Of a stretch of 64,000 nt of DNA, positions 17,565 through 26,488 are shown one piece after another. The first letter of the stretch is position 1. Each line of letters opens with the position of its first letter. Source of the stretch: JACRPH01 sp041665465 (GTDB lineage Archaea; Nanobdellota; Nanobdellia; Woesearchaeales; GW2011-AR9); contig JBAYIU010000001.1 in the NCBI GenBank assembly GCA_041665465.1, forward strand, positions 310,001 through 374,000, in the 5' to 3' direction. The notes below the pieces were generated by a model. The model made no database searches and was not told where the DNA came from. It saw only the letters and a program-made list of their open reading frames with translations. The position numbers and the translations under genes were made by a program.

Positions 17565-18080
17565 TTAATCAACTATATGAATCAGTGGATAGTGGCGGAA
17601 TAACTCTTCCATTGCAGTTACAATACCTGGCCCTCTTTCTCTTCGTGGAAATAATTGAGCATGTAAATGACTTACTAATTGTCCTGCATACTCACCAACA
17701 TTTATCCCTACGTTATATGCACTGTCTGGCTTAACTCTTAAATTATGATCTTGCAACATTCTTACGGCCGCATCAACAGAAGAAAGAACTGGAGGATTTT
17801 CTCTTAGAGATTGATAAAATTGAACTATTCTTTCCGGATCAGAATCATAAATTCCTTGAACTGCTAATAGTGTAGCTGGAATTGCATCAACAAACCCCTC
17901 TAATGAATGTCCACGTAACTCTTCAAGACGTTCTACATGTTCCTTTGCTATCACTATGGAATGTCCGGGAGTTGCAGGTGTAACTGAGAATATAGAGTAA
18001 GCGTGATCGTTTTCAAAGAGAATCTTACCATCTCTTTTCCATACATCGTACAATTTACAAAATACGTCATTTGATTTCAT
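17565..18080 (-). CDS. HIT-family protein
   Basis: A 171-residue histidine-triad superfamily protein. The core carries PATPGHSIVIAKEHV (residues 35-49), a nucleotide-side strand (YNVGINVGEYAGQLVSHLH) and HLHAQLFPR. The signature reads H-x-H-x-Q rather than H-x-H-x-H, as in branches related to GalT/FHIT-like transferases, so it may be a nucleotidyl transferase or a hydrolase. The substrate is unknown. It is flanked by the Sua5 remnant and by the frameshifted small frame. Confidence 0.85.
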   Translation of the reverse strand: MKSNDVFCKLYDVWKRDGKILFENDHAYSIFSVTPATPGHSIVIAKEHVERLEELRGHSLEGFVDAIPATLLAVQGIYDSDPERIVQFYQSLRENPPVLSSVDAAVRMLQDHNLRVKPDSAYNVGINVGEYAGQLVSHLHAQLFPRRERGPGIVTAMEELFRHYPLIHIVD

Positions 18081-18172
18081 ATACAGATAGAATTGCGAGT
18101 TATTTATAAACTTTTTGGTTTTGTTGTTACGGGAGAGGGACTAATTTATTAAATATTTGAGTAGAGCCATCA

Positions 18173-18333
18173 ATGAGACCCAAAAATCAAGAGGTTTCAA
18201 TTGGGACTAATTCAAACTAAATGATTTAGGAAAAGAGATATTCCCTAGAAGAGAATATAAGGTTAATCGTACTTCTTTAGGTTATAATCTCGCTTTAAGA
18301 TACAATGCTAGTTCTATTAAGGGATATCAATAA
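18173..18333 (+). pseudogene. Probable decayed small gene
   Basis: An ATG at 18173 gives 15 codons then a stop. A second frame then continues with FPRREYKVNRTSLGYNLALR, then YNASSIKGYQ, and stops at 18333, 18 bases before the Sua5 stop on the other strand. The Tyr/Asn/Ser-rich tail and its position against Sua5 resemble the end of the 17058-17360 gene. One frameshift would join the pieces. The similarity is weak and judged by eye. Confidence 0.35.
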
Positions 18334-18350
18334 GAAACAAATTTCAATTC

Positions 18351-19331
18351 TTAAAGATTCTTACTGGCGGCTTTTCTAAGACGATTCATGATAGCTCTGC
18401 CAATACCTTCTTCTGAGACTTCTTGGATGACAATCAACCCATATTTCTTTTTATCCAAATCTCGGAGCAGAGAAAATATTTCATGAGCTAGCACATTTAA
18501 ATCCTCATAGAAATAAACGTCGGCTTTTATGGAAGAGAAGTCTATTAAGTCTGATTTTGACAGAATCAAAGCAAGATTCTTTTTGGTGGTTAACAGAGCT
18601 ATGATCTTCTTCTCAATATCTCCTTTAATTAAAACAACCGGAGTTTCAGGAGAATAATGTTGATATTTCATTCCCGGACTTTTAGGAGTATTAGATTCAG
18701 GATTAGCTACCTTTACCTCGCCCAATACTTTTCTTAATTGTTCTAAAGTTACTGCACCGGGCCTTAGTAAAATTGGAACCTTTCCGGTCAGATCAATTAC
18801 CGTAGATTCTAAACCAACCTGACAATTTCCCCCGTCTATAATACCTTCCACTCTTCCTTTCATATCATCTATTACGTGTTTAGCAGAAGTTGGAGAAGGT
18901 CTTCCAGAAAGATTAGCGGAAGGAGCAGCGATAGATAACTTGCTCAGTTTAATTAGTTTATATGCTAAGGGATGATCAGGCATTCTAATTGCTACGGTTT
19001 TCCCACCCGCAGTTACAATGTCAGGAATAATTTCTTTCTTATTCAGAATAATTGTTAGTGGACCGGGCCAGAATTTCTTAATTAATTTTTTTGCTGAAGA
19101 AGGAACTATTTTAACTAACGCTGGAAGCATCTTTTTATCAGCAATATGTACAATTAAAGGATTATCTGCTGGACGTCCTTTGGCTACAAATATTTTTTTT
19201 ACTGCTTTCTCATCCAGAGCATTGGCTCCTAAACCATAAACTGTTTCGGTTGGAAAAGCCACTAAACCACCTTGTTGAAGTATCTTAGCTGCTTTAGAAA
19301 TTTGTGCGGGTTTAAGTAGGAGAGTTTTCAT
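18351..19331 (-). CDS. sua5: Threonylcarbamoyl-AMP synthase, Sua5 type
   Basis: Makes threonylcarbamoyl-AMP from threonine, bicarbonate and ATP for the t6A37 modification of ANN-decoding tRNAs. The YrdC domain (residues about 8-200) shows LQQGGLVAFPTETVYGLGAN, KGRPADNPLIVH, WPGPLTIIL, VAIRMPDHPL, APSANLSGRPSPT and the GLESTVIDL strand. After the SPGMKYQHYSP linker comes the Sua5 C-terminal domain (to 326), which separates it from short TsaC/YrdC. The ATG at 19331 follows an A/T-rich stretch, so it may be leaderless. Confidence 0.95.
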   Translation of the reverse strand: MKTLLLKPAQISKAAKILQQGGLVAFPTETVYGLGANALDEKAVKKIFVAKGRPADNPLIVHIADKKMLPALVKIVPSSAKKLIKKFWPGPLTIILNKKEIIPDIVTAGGKTVAIRMPDHPLAYKLIKLSKLSIAAPSANLSGRPSPTSAKHVIDDMKGRVEGIIDGGNCQVGLESTVIDLTGKVPILLRPGAVTLEQLRKVLGEVKVANPESNTPKSPGMKYQHYSPETPVVLIKGDIEKKIIALLTTKKNLALILSKSDLIDFSSIKADVYFYEDLNVLAHEIFSLLRDLDKKKYGLIVIQEVSEEGIGRAIMNRLRKAASKNL

Positions 19332-19437
19332 GATATATATTCTAGAAGATAATCGTTCTTATTTAAAAGATTAACTTAAAGAAAGAGCAAAGAAAGAAAA
19401 AGCAAAGATAAAACAAGAATAAAAACTTATCCCTAGA

Positions 19438-20763
19438 TTACTTAGGTTTAGTAATATTCATCCCTTTAACTAAAACCGCAGGAGTAAAGGTAGGAATATC
19501 TGCTTCCCAACTCTTAATCTGATACTGCTTCTTACCCATCGCAGAAATATTTTTCAAGAACTCAGGTAAACTAGACTTAACTCTGATTTCTTTAATCGGA
19601 CGAGTGATCTTCCCATTTTCAATCAAAAAAATTCCATCTCTAGGAATGGTAGAAAATTCTCCAGTAATATAATTCTGGAACCGAGTATACCAGATGTTAG
19701 TAATGTAAATTCCCTTCTTAACCTCTCGGAACAACTCTTCTTTATTATATGTTCCGGAATTAACATAAATGTTCCAAGGAGCAGGAGCAATTAATCCAGC
19801 GTTAGCCGTATTTTTAACCCCATAACGACGAGCAGTAGAAGTATTGTGTAGATACCCTTTAAATTGACCCTTATCTAAAATTACATTTCTTTGGGTGGAA
19901 ACACCTTCACTATCAGCAGCAGTAGAATTATATCCATCAGCAATAGTAGCATCATCAGTTAAAGTAACATTAGAACTGCCATATTTCTCTCCAATCTTGT
20001 TTAAGAAAGAAAATCCTGCTTCTTTATCAAAAATAGAAGCTGCTCCGGCTACATAATTAAACAGATTCGCTAAAGGTAGAGGTTCAAAGACCACGTCATA
20101 CTTTCCTTCAACACCGGGTTGAGGATTTCGAGCCATCTTGGCAATCTCTCCCGCAAATCCGGCAATCTCATTAATATCTAACGAATTTAACATTCTTCCA
20201 CTGGAAGTCATATGTCCAGTAGCATAATGATCAATTAAAGCTCTTACAGAGCAATACCATTTAGTTCCTTTCTCTGAAAAATCAATCCCATGCGAAGTGG
20301 TAAGATGACGTTTGAAAGAGCAATATTCAAAATTCCCAGAAACTCGTTTAGCCCCTTTAGATAAAGCAGTGTTAATCCCTTCTTCTACTATTCCCACACC
20401 TTTTTCTCCTAGTTTTTCAACTTTAGGGTCATAAAGCTTAGCGATATTTTTGTACTTGAAAGGTCCTTCTGCCAAACCACGATATTGTTCATTGGGAGGA
20501 AGAAGTCTAACCATCTTCATGGTCTTTTGACAGAATTTCTTAATGTCTTCTTTATCTGTAGGCTGATAACTAGTAGAAAGTATTTTTTTATCTTTAACAA
20601 TAAATAAACTAGAACCGATCATTCGTTCATTGCCTACTTTAGCAATTTTGTTATTAACAAACTTTAACTGGTTAGCTTCTTGTTCATAAGTGCTGATGAC
20701 TACTTCATCTGCTCCGGCTTTGAGCAGTTCCTTTTTCAGTTGGTTGGAAATTTCTTCGATCAT
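19438..20763 (-). CDS. TldE/PmbA-family metalloprotease subunit
   Basis: A 441-residue partner of TldD in a heteromeric zinc-dependent peptidase of the U62 group. It lacks the HExxxH zinc motif, as expected for TldE. Recognisable parts are NNKIAKVGNERMIGSSLFIV near 36, DDATIADGYNSTAADSEGV near 280, GYLHNTSTARRYGVKNTANA near 308 and GEFSTIPRDGIFLIENGKIT near 365. It starts 2 bases after the tldD stop, so both subunits come from one mRNA. Confidence 0.92.
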   Translation of the reverse strand: MIEEISNQLKKELLKAGADEVVISTYEQEANQLKFVNNKIAKVGNERMIGSSLFIVKDKKILSTSYQPTDKEDIKKFCQKTMKMVRLLPPNEQYRGLAEGPFKYKNIAKLYDPKVEKLGEKGVGIVEEGINTALSKGAKRVSGNFEYCSFKRHLTTSHGIDFSEKGTKWYCSVRALIDHYATGHMTSSGRMLNSLDINEIAGFAGEIAKMARNPQPGVEGKYDVVFEPLPLANLFNYVAGAASIFDKEAGFSFLNKIGEKYGSSNVTLTDDATIADGYNSTAADSEGVSTQRNVILDKGQFKGYLHNTSTARRYGVKNTANAGLIAPAPWNIYVNSGTYNKEELFREVKKGIYITNIWYTRFQNYITGEFSTIPRDGIFLIENGKITRPIKEIRVKSSLPEFLKNISAMGKKQYQIKSWEADIPTFTPAVLVKGMNITKPK

Positions 20764-20765
20764 GT

Positions 20766-22178
20766 TTAGCTCAACCTTATTTTTCTTAACCTAAAACTTG
20801 GTCCACCGAACCATACTGGGATAGCTTGCATCGGCTCTCCCTTACCACAATTACCAGCATGAAACTCAGAGTTATTAGCCACAGCATCAGCTGAACCCCA
20901 AAGTTGTGGAGTAGTAATCTCGATTGCTGGTTTCTTAACCGGTTGGTCAGTTAATCGACCATTTTTAATTAAGTAAGCTTCACTGCCAACATATTTCTGA
21001 TTAAGACGTTTATCATCGATGTTCCATTCCATGAAATTCTTAAAATAAACCCCTAATTTAATATCTTCAAACAGTTCTTCCTCAGTATGTTTTCCGGGAA
21101 GAAGAATAGTGTTAGACATCCTGACCATGGTTTCTTTATCATAATTGTTGGCTCTGGCTGAACCATTAGAAGGAAGACCCATCTTACTTGCTGTTTCTCG
21201 ATCATGCAAAAATTCATTGATCTTTCCATTCTTAATGAGATATTTTCTTCTGGCTTTGACTCCTTCATCATCGTATAGATAATAACCGTACCCTTTAGCC
21301 ATGTTAGGATCATCAACTACGGTAATACAAGGATTACCTATTTGCTGTCCGATCATCTTCTGGTTAATGAAAGATTCACCAGCTTGGGCTGCTTCTCTAC
21401 CAAAGATACGGTCTGCTTCATACGGATGACCAGCAGACTCATGAACCATTATTCCAGTAACTTCTGGTGCTACTACTACATCAGCAATCTTCGGTGCGGT
21501 TATTCCTCGTTTAACATTCTCAGATAAAGCCTTCATCTCTTGAACTAAACGTTTATTAAGATTCCATTGATTAAATGATTCATAACCTGTTGCTGCCCCA
21601 TATTCCCAAGATCTCTGGATAAACTGATTATTCTCTTTTAAAGTTAAAGAATAAAATAAAACCACTCGAGGAACCTTACTGACAATCTTGGCCCCTTCAC
21701 TATTAATATAATATTTGCTAACAACATTATCACTCAAAGAAAGATATCGATTAGGTAGGCTAAGTTTAGTAGCCAACAGTGCTTTGTTTATCTCTGATAA
21801 TAACCGGATTTTATCTTCTACCGGATGATCTAAAGGATTGATTTTAGCCTTAACAATATCTTTCCCTCGAACTACTTTCTCCGGAGAGAATTCTAATGGA
21901 TCTTTAATCTTAGCCGCTTTAACCGTGATCTTAAGAGAATGGTCAATCATTCGTTTAATGGTATCTTTGTTGAAATCATTAATAGACAAAAATCCTAAAG
22001 TTTTATTTAAGACAAACCTTAACCCCATCCCTTGATATTGATCAGAACCAACCCCTTCTAATACACTATTCTTAAGAATAAGTCGATTAGCTTGATGTTC
22101 TTCTAATCTGGCTTCAGCATAGTCCACCCCTTTTTTCTGGAGATAAGCTAGGGAAAATTCAGCTAGTTCTTCATACAT
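20766..22178 (-). CDS. tldD: TldD-family zinc metalloprotease
   Basis: The catalytic subunit of a TldD/TldE peptidase that degrades unfolded or modified peptides in the cytosol. The zinc motif HESAGH stands at residues 246-251 within VTGIMVHESAGHPYEAD. The third-ligand region is the C-terminal NCGKGEPMQAIPVWFGGPS. The 470-residue length is usual. It is the first gene of the tldD-tldE operon. The ATG is followed by EELAEFSLAYLQKKGVDYAE, matching the family start. Confidence 0.95.
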   Translation of the reverse strand: MYEELAEFSLAYLQKKGVDYAEARLEEHQANRLILKNSVLEGVGSDQYQGMGLRFVLNKTLGFLSINDFNKDTIKRMIDHSLKITVKAAKIKDPLEFSPEKVVRGKDIVKAKINPLDHPVEDKIRLLSEINKALLATKLSLPNRYLSLSDNVVSKYYINSEGAKIVSKVPRVVLFYSLTLKENNQFIQRSWEYGAATGYESFNQWNLNKRLVQEMKALSENVKRGITAPKIADVVVAPEVTGIMVHESAGHPYEADRIFGREAAQAGESFINQKMIGQQIGNPCITVVDDPNMAKGYGYYLYDDEGVKARRKYLIKNGKINEFLHDRETASKMGLPSNGSARANNYDKETMVRMSNTILLPGKHTEEELFEDIKLGVYFKNFMEWNIDDKRLNQKYVGSEAYLIKNGRLTDQPVKKPAIEITTPQLWGSADAVANNSEFHAGNCGKGEPMQAIPVWFGGPSFRLRKIRLS

Positions 22179-22274
22179 AAGATAAATACATTTCTGGAGG
22201 ATTTAAATACCTTTCGATGATGCACTCTAACCTTCTCCAAAACCTATTTAAACCAAGCTTCTCTTATAAGATAG

Positions 22275-23285
22275 ATGGGCAAGATTAAGACTATTCTGAT
22301 CACATTATTAATAATTATAGGGGTAATTGTTGCAATTCTATTCTGGACCAGTTGTAGTTCAAATTCAACCAAAGTTTCACCAGTAATCACTTATGGTAAT
22401 GTTTCAATTCAACCACTTCCCAAGAACTTAACCGTAATGACTTATAATGTGGGTTATGCTTCAGGATTAGACAATAATCTGGGTGATGTGATTAGCGAAT
22501 CACAAGTATATCGCAATTTAGATTTAATTGCTCAAGCTATAGAAGAAAATCATCCCGACATCTTGGTAGTGCAAGAAATAGATTTTAATTCTAAGAGAAG
22601 CCATTACATCAATGAATTTGAGTATTTACAGAAGAAGTTAAACTTTAAGTATGCAACTTATATTGTTAATTGGGATAAACATTATGTTCCTTACCCGATT
22701 GGATTTGAAGTTTCTAAACACTTTGGAAAGATTCAGTCCGGTCAAGCAGTTTTCAGTCACTGGCCGATTCTAGAAAATAAAGCATTTATACTTTCTAAGC
22801 CAGAAAGTAATCCTTTCTGGTACAATCTATTTTACATAGACCGAGCGGTAGAGAAAGTAAAAGTAGAACTAGCTCCGGAAAAAGTAATTGAAGTTTATAA
22901 TTTGCATCTAGAATCAGATGATGTAATCGCTAGAGAAGAGCAGGTTGGAGAAGTGCTAAAAATCAAACAGAACTTCACCCAAGGATTTATTCTAGGAGAT
23001 TTTAATACCCTTCCAGTAGATGCCCCGCAAAAGAATAAATTTGTAGATGAACCATTAACTGATTTCACTCCAGATCAAAGTTATTCTATTTTAACGGAGA
23101 AGAGTGGACTATCCCCAGTAACGGTTTCACCGAATGAATTCTCATTCCCCTCTAACCAACCCACTAGAAGGCTGGACCATCTCTTCTACTCCTCTTCATT
23201 CAGATTGATAAACAGTTATGTTGACCAAAAGGCAGGATTAGGATCGGATCATCTGCCCTTAGTAGGAGTGTTTGAGATTTCTTAA
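22275..23285 (+). CDS. Membrane-anchored EEP-family phosphodiesterase/phosphatase
   Basis: A 336-residue protein with an N-terminal membrane segment (residues 6-25, ILITLLIIIGVIVAILFW) and a catalytic domain outside. The endonuclease/exonuclease/phosphatase motifs are TYNVGYAS (about 56), VVQEIDF (the metal-binding Glu, about 100), NLHLES (about 215), LGDFNTLP (about 240) and GSDHLPLVGVF (the catalytic Asp-His, near 325). The substrate may be a nucleic acid, sphingolipid or phosphoinositide-like lipid; the sequence does not decide. A TATA-like ctcttataag lies 15 bases before the ATG. Confidence 0.88.
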   Translation: MGKIKTILITLLIIIGVIVAILFWTSCSSNSTKVSPVITYGNVSIQPLPKNLTVMTYNVGYASGLDNNLGDVISESQVYRNLDLIAQAIEENHPDILVVQEIDFNSKRSHYINEFEYLQKKLNFKYATYIVNWDKHYVPYPIGFEVSKHFGKIQSGQAVFSHWPILENKAFILSKPESNPFWYNLFYIDRAVEKVKVELAPEKVIEVYNLHLESDDVIAREEQVGEVLKIKQNFTQGFILGDFNTLPVDAPQKNKFVDEPLTDFTPDQSYSILTEKSGLSPVTVSPNEFSFPSNQPTRRLDHLFYSSSFRLINSYVDQKAGLGSDHLPLVGVFEIS

Positions 23286-23672
23286 CTATCGATGTTCAAT
23301 AGTCAAAGTAGGTTGATATCTCTGGCACTCTTCTGCCAATAATCTTCGATGACAATGTTCAGGAGTTTCTTCTATACAAAGTAAAGTGATATCTTCTAGT
23401 AAACTCCTTTGAGCCAGTTTCTGGACTTGATCTCGAATTTCTGACTGACGGATATGTTCTAAGTAACGCAGTTCAAACTCTTCCCAAGAAAGACCTCTTT
23501 TGTAGTAACTACCAATTAGCCGAAGAGGAGGCGCCAACTGCTGCAGATGCTCATGATAATGCACTTCAATCAGAGTAATCCCATTATTCTCAGTATGTCT
23601 GCTCATTACTGAAATCCTAGTTCCGTCTTCTGGTAAAGCTGGATGAAGAATGCATTTGGTATAGAGAGACAT
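23286..23672 (-). CDS. DUF488-family protein
   Basis: A protein of 128 residues after start correction. Typical DUF488 features are the basic YYKRGLSWEEFELRY stretch and the C-terminal LLCIEETPEHCHRRLLAEEC (Cys/His pair near 108-110). The function of this family is not settled. The ATG at 23672 is preferred to the upstream TTG because GGTGAT lies 4-5 bases before it. Its stop touches the EEP gene's stop, convergent without overlap. Confidence 0.85.
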   Translation of the reverse strand: MSLYTKCILHPALPEDGTRISVMSRHTENNGITLIEVHYHEHLQQLAPPLRLIGSYYKRGLSWEEFELRYLEHIRQSEIRDQVQKLAQRSLLEDITLLCIEETPEHCHRRLLAEECQRYQPTLTIEHR

Positions 23673-23771
23673 AATTATCACCAAAATAGTAAAAAGTAAT
23701 AAAGGTTCTGCGACTACCTACTTGAGACTATAAATCTTTATATAATCCTAACTTGCATACTTATACTTTTG

Positions 23772-25232
23772 ATGAAAGACGTAATTTCTATTCGGGACTT
23801 TACCAGAAGCGATTTAGATTCTTTAATCGAACAAGCTCTGGAATTAAAAAGGGAAGGACTAACTAATCCGCCAAAAGGATCAAATAAAAAAGTTGCCTCT
23901 CTCTTTTTCGAACCATCTACCAGAACTAGAGTTAGCTCAGAAACCGCTGCCGAACTAGATAATGATTATGTTAATGGTTTTGCTGGGATAGAAGGAACGT
24001 CAGTGAAGAAAGGTGAACCTCTGGCAGACACAGTTAGGATGTTTGAAGGATATACTTATGATGCTATGGTTATTCGTCATAGCTTAGAAGGAGCAGCGAG
24101 ATTCTCTGCAGAATTAATAGACATTCCTTTAATTAACGGAGGAGATGGACCTAATGGTCATCCTACTCAGACCATGCTAGATCTGATGACCATCAAAGAG
24201 CGATATGGGAATATTGATGGATTAAAAGTAGCATTTATTGGAGATTTAAAAAACGGAAGGACAGTTCACTCTTTACTTCACGCCTTTGAACACTACAATG
24301 TAGAACCTTGGCTTATCTCCCCTTCTCAAGTTGCTCTACCAGAATGGCGAGTTAAAGAATATGAACAACGCACAGGTAGAAAGGTAGTTATTACTCCCGA
24401 TTTAAGTCAAGCAATCAAAGAATGTGATGTAGCTTACATGACCAGAATTCAGAGAGAAAGATTCGCAGAAGGACATGATGGAGAGATAGAATATCAAAAA
24501 GTAAGTGGAATATACCGAATTACCGGAGATTCTCTTACTCATGCTAATCCAAATTTGATTATCTTACATCCTTTACCAAGATATAAGCGAAACTTAGAGA
24601 TAACTATGGATGTGGATAGAACACCTCACGCTTGGTATTTTCGTCAAGCTCAAAATGGGATGTTTATGCGTTGGGCCATTTTAAGAAGAATCTTTGGCGA
24701 GGGATTTGAAGGTCGCCCGGAACTAGGAGAATTACCTGTTTCTGAGGAAATTCCCATTACTAATACCGGAGAAAAGAAAGAAAATCTGTTCCGTTTCCGT
24801 AACGGAACTTTTATTGATCATCTTGAACCGGGAGCAGGATATCAGATTAAACCTTTGTTGGGATTAATGGATTATCGAGAAACGCCAGTGTTAATTATAA
24901 ACAACCTCCCCAGTACTCGTCATGGGTTGAAAGATATCTATGCTATCGCTGACAGAGAACTTTCTCCAGAACAACTTTGGAAACTAAGTTTAATATCAGA
25001 GAGAGCTACGGTAAATATAATCCAAAACGGAGTGATTGTCAGAAAATTTAGACCTTTACCAACCAGAGAATTAAACAATATTGTGGAATGCCAGAACCCC
25101 AATTGTATCTCTAGACCGGAACATTACGAGCATGTGGATAGCAGATTTACAGTAGAATCTCAAGAGCCGTTGAGGATACGCTGTCATTACTGTGAACGGC
25201 CGATGGAAAGAGGAGAAATTAAACTTATTTGA
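23772..25232 (+). CDS. pyrBI: Aspartate carbamoyltransferase, fused catalytic and regulatory chains
   Basis: Second step of pyrimidine synthesis. Residues 1 to about 310 are PyrB: carbamoyl-phosphate loop FFEPSTRTR (46-54), KKGE loop (near 80), HPTQTMLD (near 131) and HPLPR (267-271). A linker leads to PyrI: the allosteric domain (LEPGAGYQIKPLLGLM from about 352) and a zinc domain with Cys at about 440, 445, 471 and 474. In most archaea and E. coli these are separate genes; fused forms are known in a few bacteria such as Thermotoga. No other pyr gene lies nearby. ATG 23772 is used; the TTG just before it is not needed. A TATA-like ctttatataat (23734-23744) is at leaderless distance. Confidence 0.93.
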   Translation: MKDVISIRDFTRSDLDSLIEQALELKREGLTNPPKGSNKKVASLFFEPSTRTRVSSETAAELDNDYVNGFAGIEGTSVKKGEPLADTVRMFEGYTYDAMVIRHSLEGAARFSAELIDIPLINGGDGPNGHPTQTMLDLMTIKERYGNIDGLKVAFIGDLKNGRTVHSLLHAFEHYNVEPWLISPSQVALPEWRVKEYEQRTGRKVVITPDLSQAIKECDVAYMTRIQRERFAEGHDGEIEYQKVSGIYRITGDSLTHANPNLIILHPLPRYKRNLEITMDVDRTPHAWYFRQAQNGMFMRWAILRRIFGEGFEGRPELGELPVSEEIPITNTGEKKENLFRFRNGTFIDHLEPGAGYQIKPLLGLMDYRETPVLIINNLPSTRHGLKDIYAIADRELSPEQLWKLSLISERATVNIIQNGVIVRKFRPLPTRELNNIVECQNPNCISRPEHYEHVDSRFTVESQEPLRIRCHYCERPMERGEIKLI

Positions 25233-25272
25233 TTTTTTTATTGTAAATAAAGTATCTAACCTTTATTTACAA
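25231..25272. terminator. Two-way terminator with perfect 12-bp stem
   Basis: TTGTAAATAAAG (25241-25252) and CTTTATTTACAA (25261-25272) are exact complements around an 8-base loop. A T-run (25233-25239) precedes it. It lies between two convergent genes, so it can end transcription from both sides. Confidence 0.65.
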
Positions 25273-25286
25273 CTGAAAAATGTTTT

Positions 25287-25640
25287 TTATTTTTCTTGTT
25301 TATTTCCACATCTTTGATAGATGTTCCTCAAGTCTTCCATAATCTTATCCTCACTAACCCAATAATTTCCTAAGGCATCGCCGTCTAAGATTCTGACAGG
25401 AGCTTTTTTCTCGTCTATCCAATAATTACCCAGAGCATCTCCATCCCACATCTCAGGATACAAGATACCGAGAGCTCTATTCCGGAATTCATAATCTTTT
25501 TTGATTTCAGAGTAATTTCCAACCGGGGGTAGGTGCATTCCTTCCAGTTTCTTATCTAGATATTCTTTGAGATAAACACCGGCAGTTCCAAGAGCAACTA
25601 GCGCTCCTGCCATCATCCAAGGGACATATTTTTTATTCAT
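25287..25640 (-). CDS. Membrane-anchored protein with DGDALGNYW repeat
   Basis: A 117-residue protein. Residues 7-23 (PWMMAGALVALGTAGVY) form one membrane segment or signal anchor. The soluble part holds two copies of DGDALGNYW(I/V)xExK at about 66-78 and 86-98, exactly 20 residues apart, with similar DNA. A single Cys lies near the end. No known family is recognised; the repeat could be a small binding motif. The gene has its own 5' region, shared divergently with the TrmB gene. Confidence 0.68.
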   Translation of the reverse strand: MNKKYVPWMMAGALVALGTAGVYLKEYLDKKLEGMHLPPVGNYSEIKKDYEFRNRALGILYPEMWDGDALGNYWIDEKKAPVRILDGDALGNYWVSEDKIMEDLRNIYQRCGNKQEK

Positions 25641-25753
25641 TTTGATAATCTCTTTTATTTAATTATCTACTACTAGAGAGTATATCTTATCTTGTCCACC
25701 AAAATGGAAGACAAAACGAAAAGATTAAATAGAGAAAAGTAATTTATAGAAAT

Positions 25754-26488
25754 ATGAACACTAAAAGCGCCCTTCAAGAATATGGACTAAGCGATAAAGA
25801 AGCTAATGTTTATCTTACCTTACTCCCTCTAGGTTCAGTAAATCTGCAAGAAGTTGCTCGAAGAGTTAACTATCCGCGAACTACTGTTTATAACACTTTA
25901 AACTACCTTCTTTCTAAGGGATTAGTCTCAAAAATCATTAAGAAAGGGATCACTTTCTATTCTGCCGTTGACCCTGATAAGATTAAAGATAAATTGGAAG
26001 AAAAGAAGAAAGTGTTCGAGTCAGCTCTTCCTGAACTAAAATTGTTAGCTTCAGAGTTCAAACAATCTTCTAGTGTACAAATATATGAAGGATTTCGGGG
26101 GATATACACCTTGCTATGGGATGTGTTCAACAAAAAACAGATGACTTATTATTTTGGAGGATATACTAAATCTTTAGAAACACTTAAGCATCTTCCCGCT
26201 CAATCTAGGATGCTGAGATTAGAAAGAAAGATTCCTGCTAAGATTATAATCGACAAAGCGAATGAAGAGATATTTCATCGAGCAGATTATAAGAAAATCA
26301 CTGAAATGAGAATACTTCCTTCATTAAAGGATTTTCCGTGTATGGTCTTTATTTACGGAGAGAAAGTAGCTATGTATACCGTAACCGGAGACCTCATTGG
26401 CATAATTATTCATAACAAACAATTTTCTCAAGCGATGAGAATAATCTTTGAGATGTACTGGAAGACCGCTAAATCATTAAGAAAATAG
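25754..26488 (+). CDS. TrmB-family transcriptional regulator
   Basis: A 244-residue DNA-binding protein. The N-terminal winged helix (residues 5-68: LQEYGLSDKEANVYLTLLPL, then VARRVNYPRTTVYNTLNYL) matches the TrmB/MarR-like archaeal group. A short coiled linker (72-100) leads to a C-terminal domain (SSSVQIYEGFRGIYTLLWDV and on) of the phospholipase-D-like TrmB type that senses sugars or other ligands. Ligand and targets are unknown; the divergent 25287-25640 gene is one possible target. The last 12 bases overlap the truD end on the other strand. Confidence 0.88.
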   Translation: MNTKSALQEYGLSDKEANVYLTLLPLGSVNLQEVARRVNYPRTTVYNTLNYLLSKGLVSKIIKKGITFYSAVDPDKIKDKLEEKKKVFESALPELKLLASEFKQSSSVQIYEGFRGIYTLLWDVFNKKQMTYYFGGYTKSLETLKHLPAQSRMLRLERKIPAKIIIDKANEEIFHRADYKKITEMRILPSLKDFPCMVFIYGEKVAMYTVTGDLIGIIIHNKQFSQAMRIIFEMYWKTAKSLRK

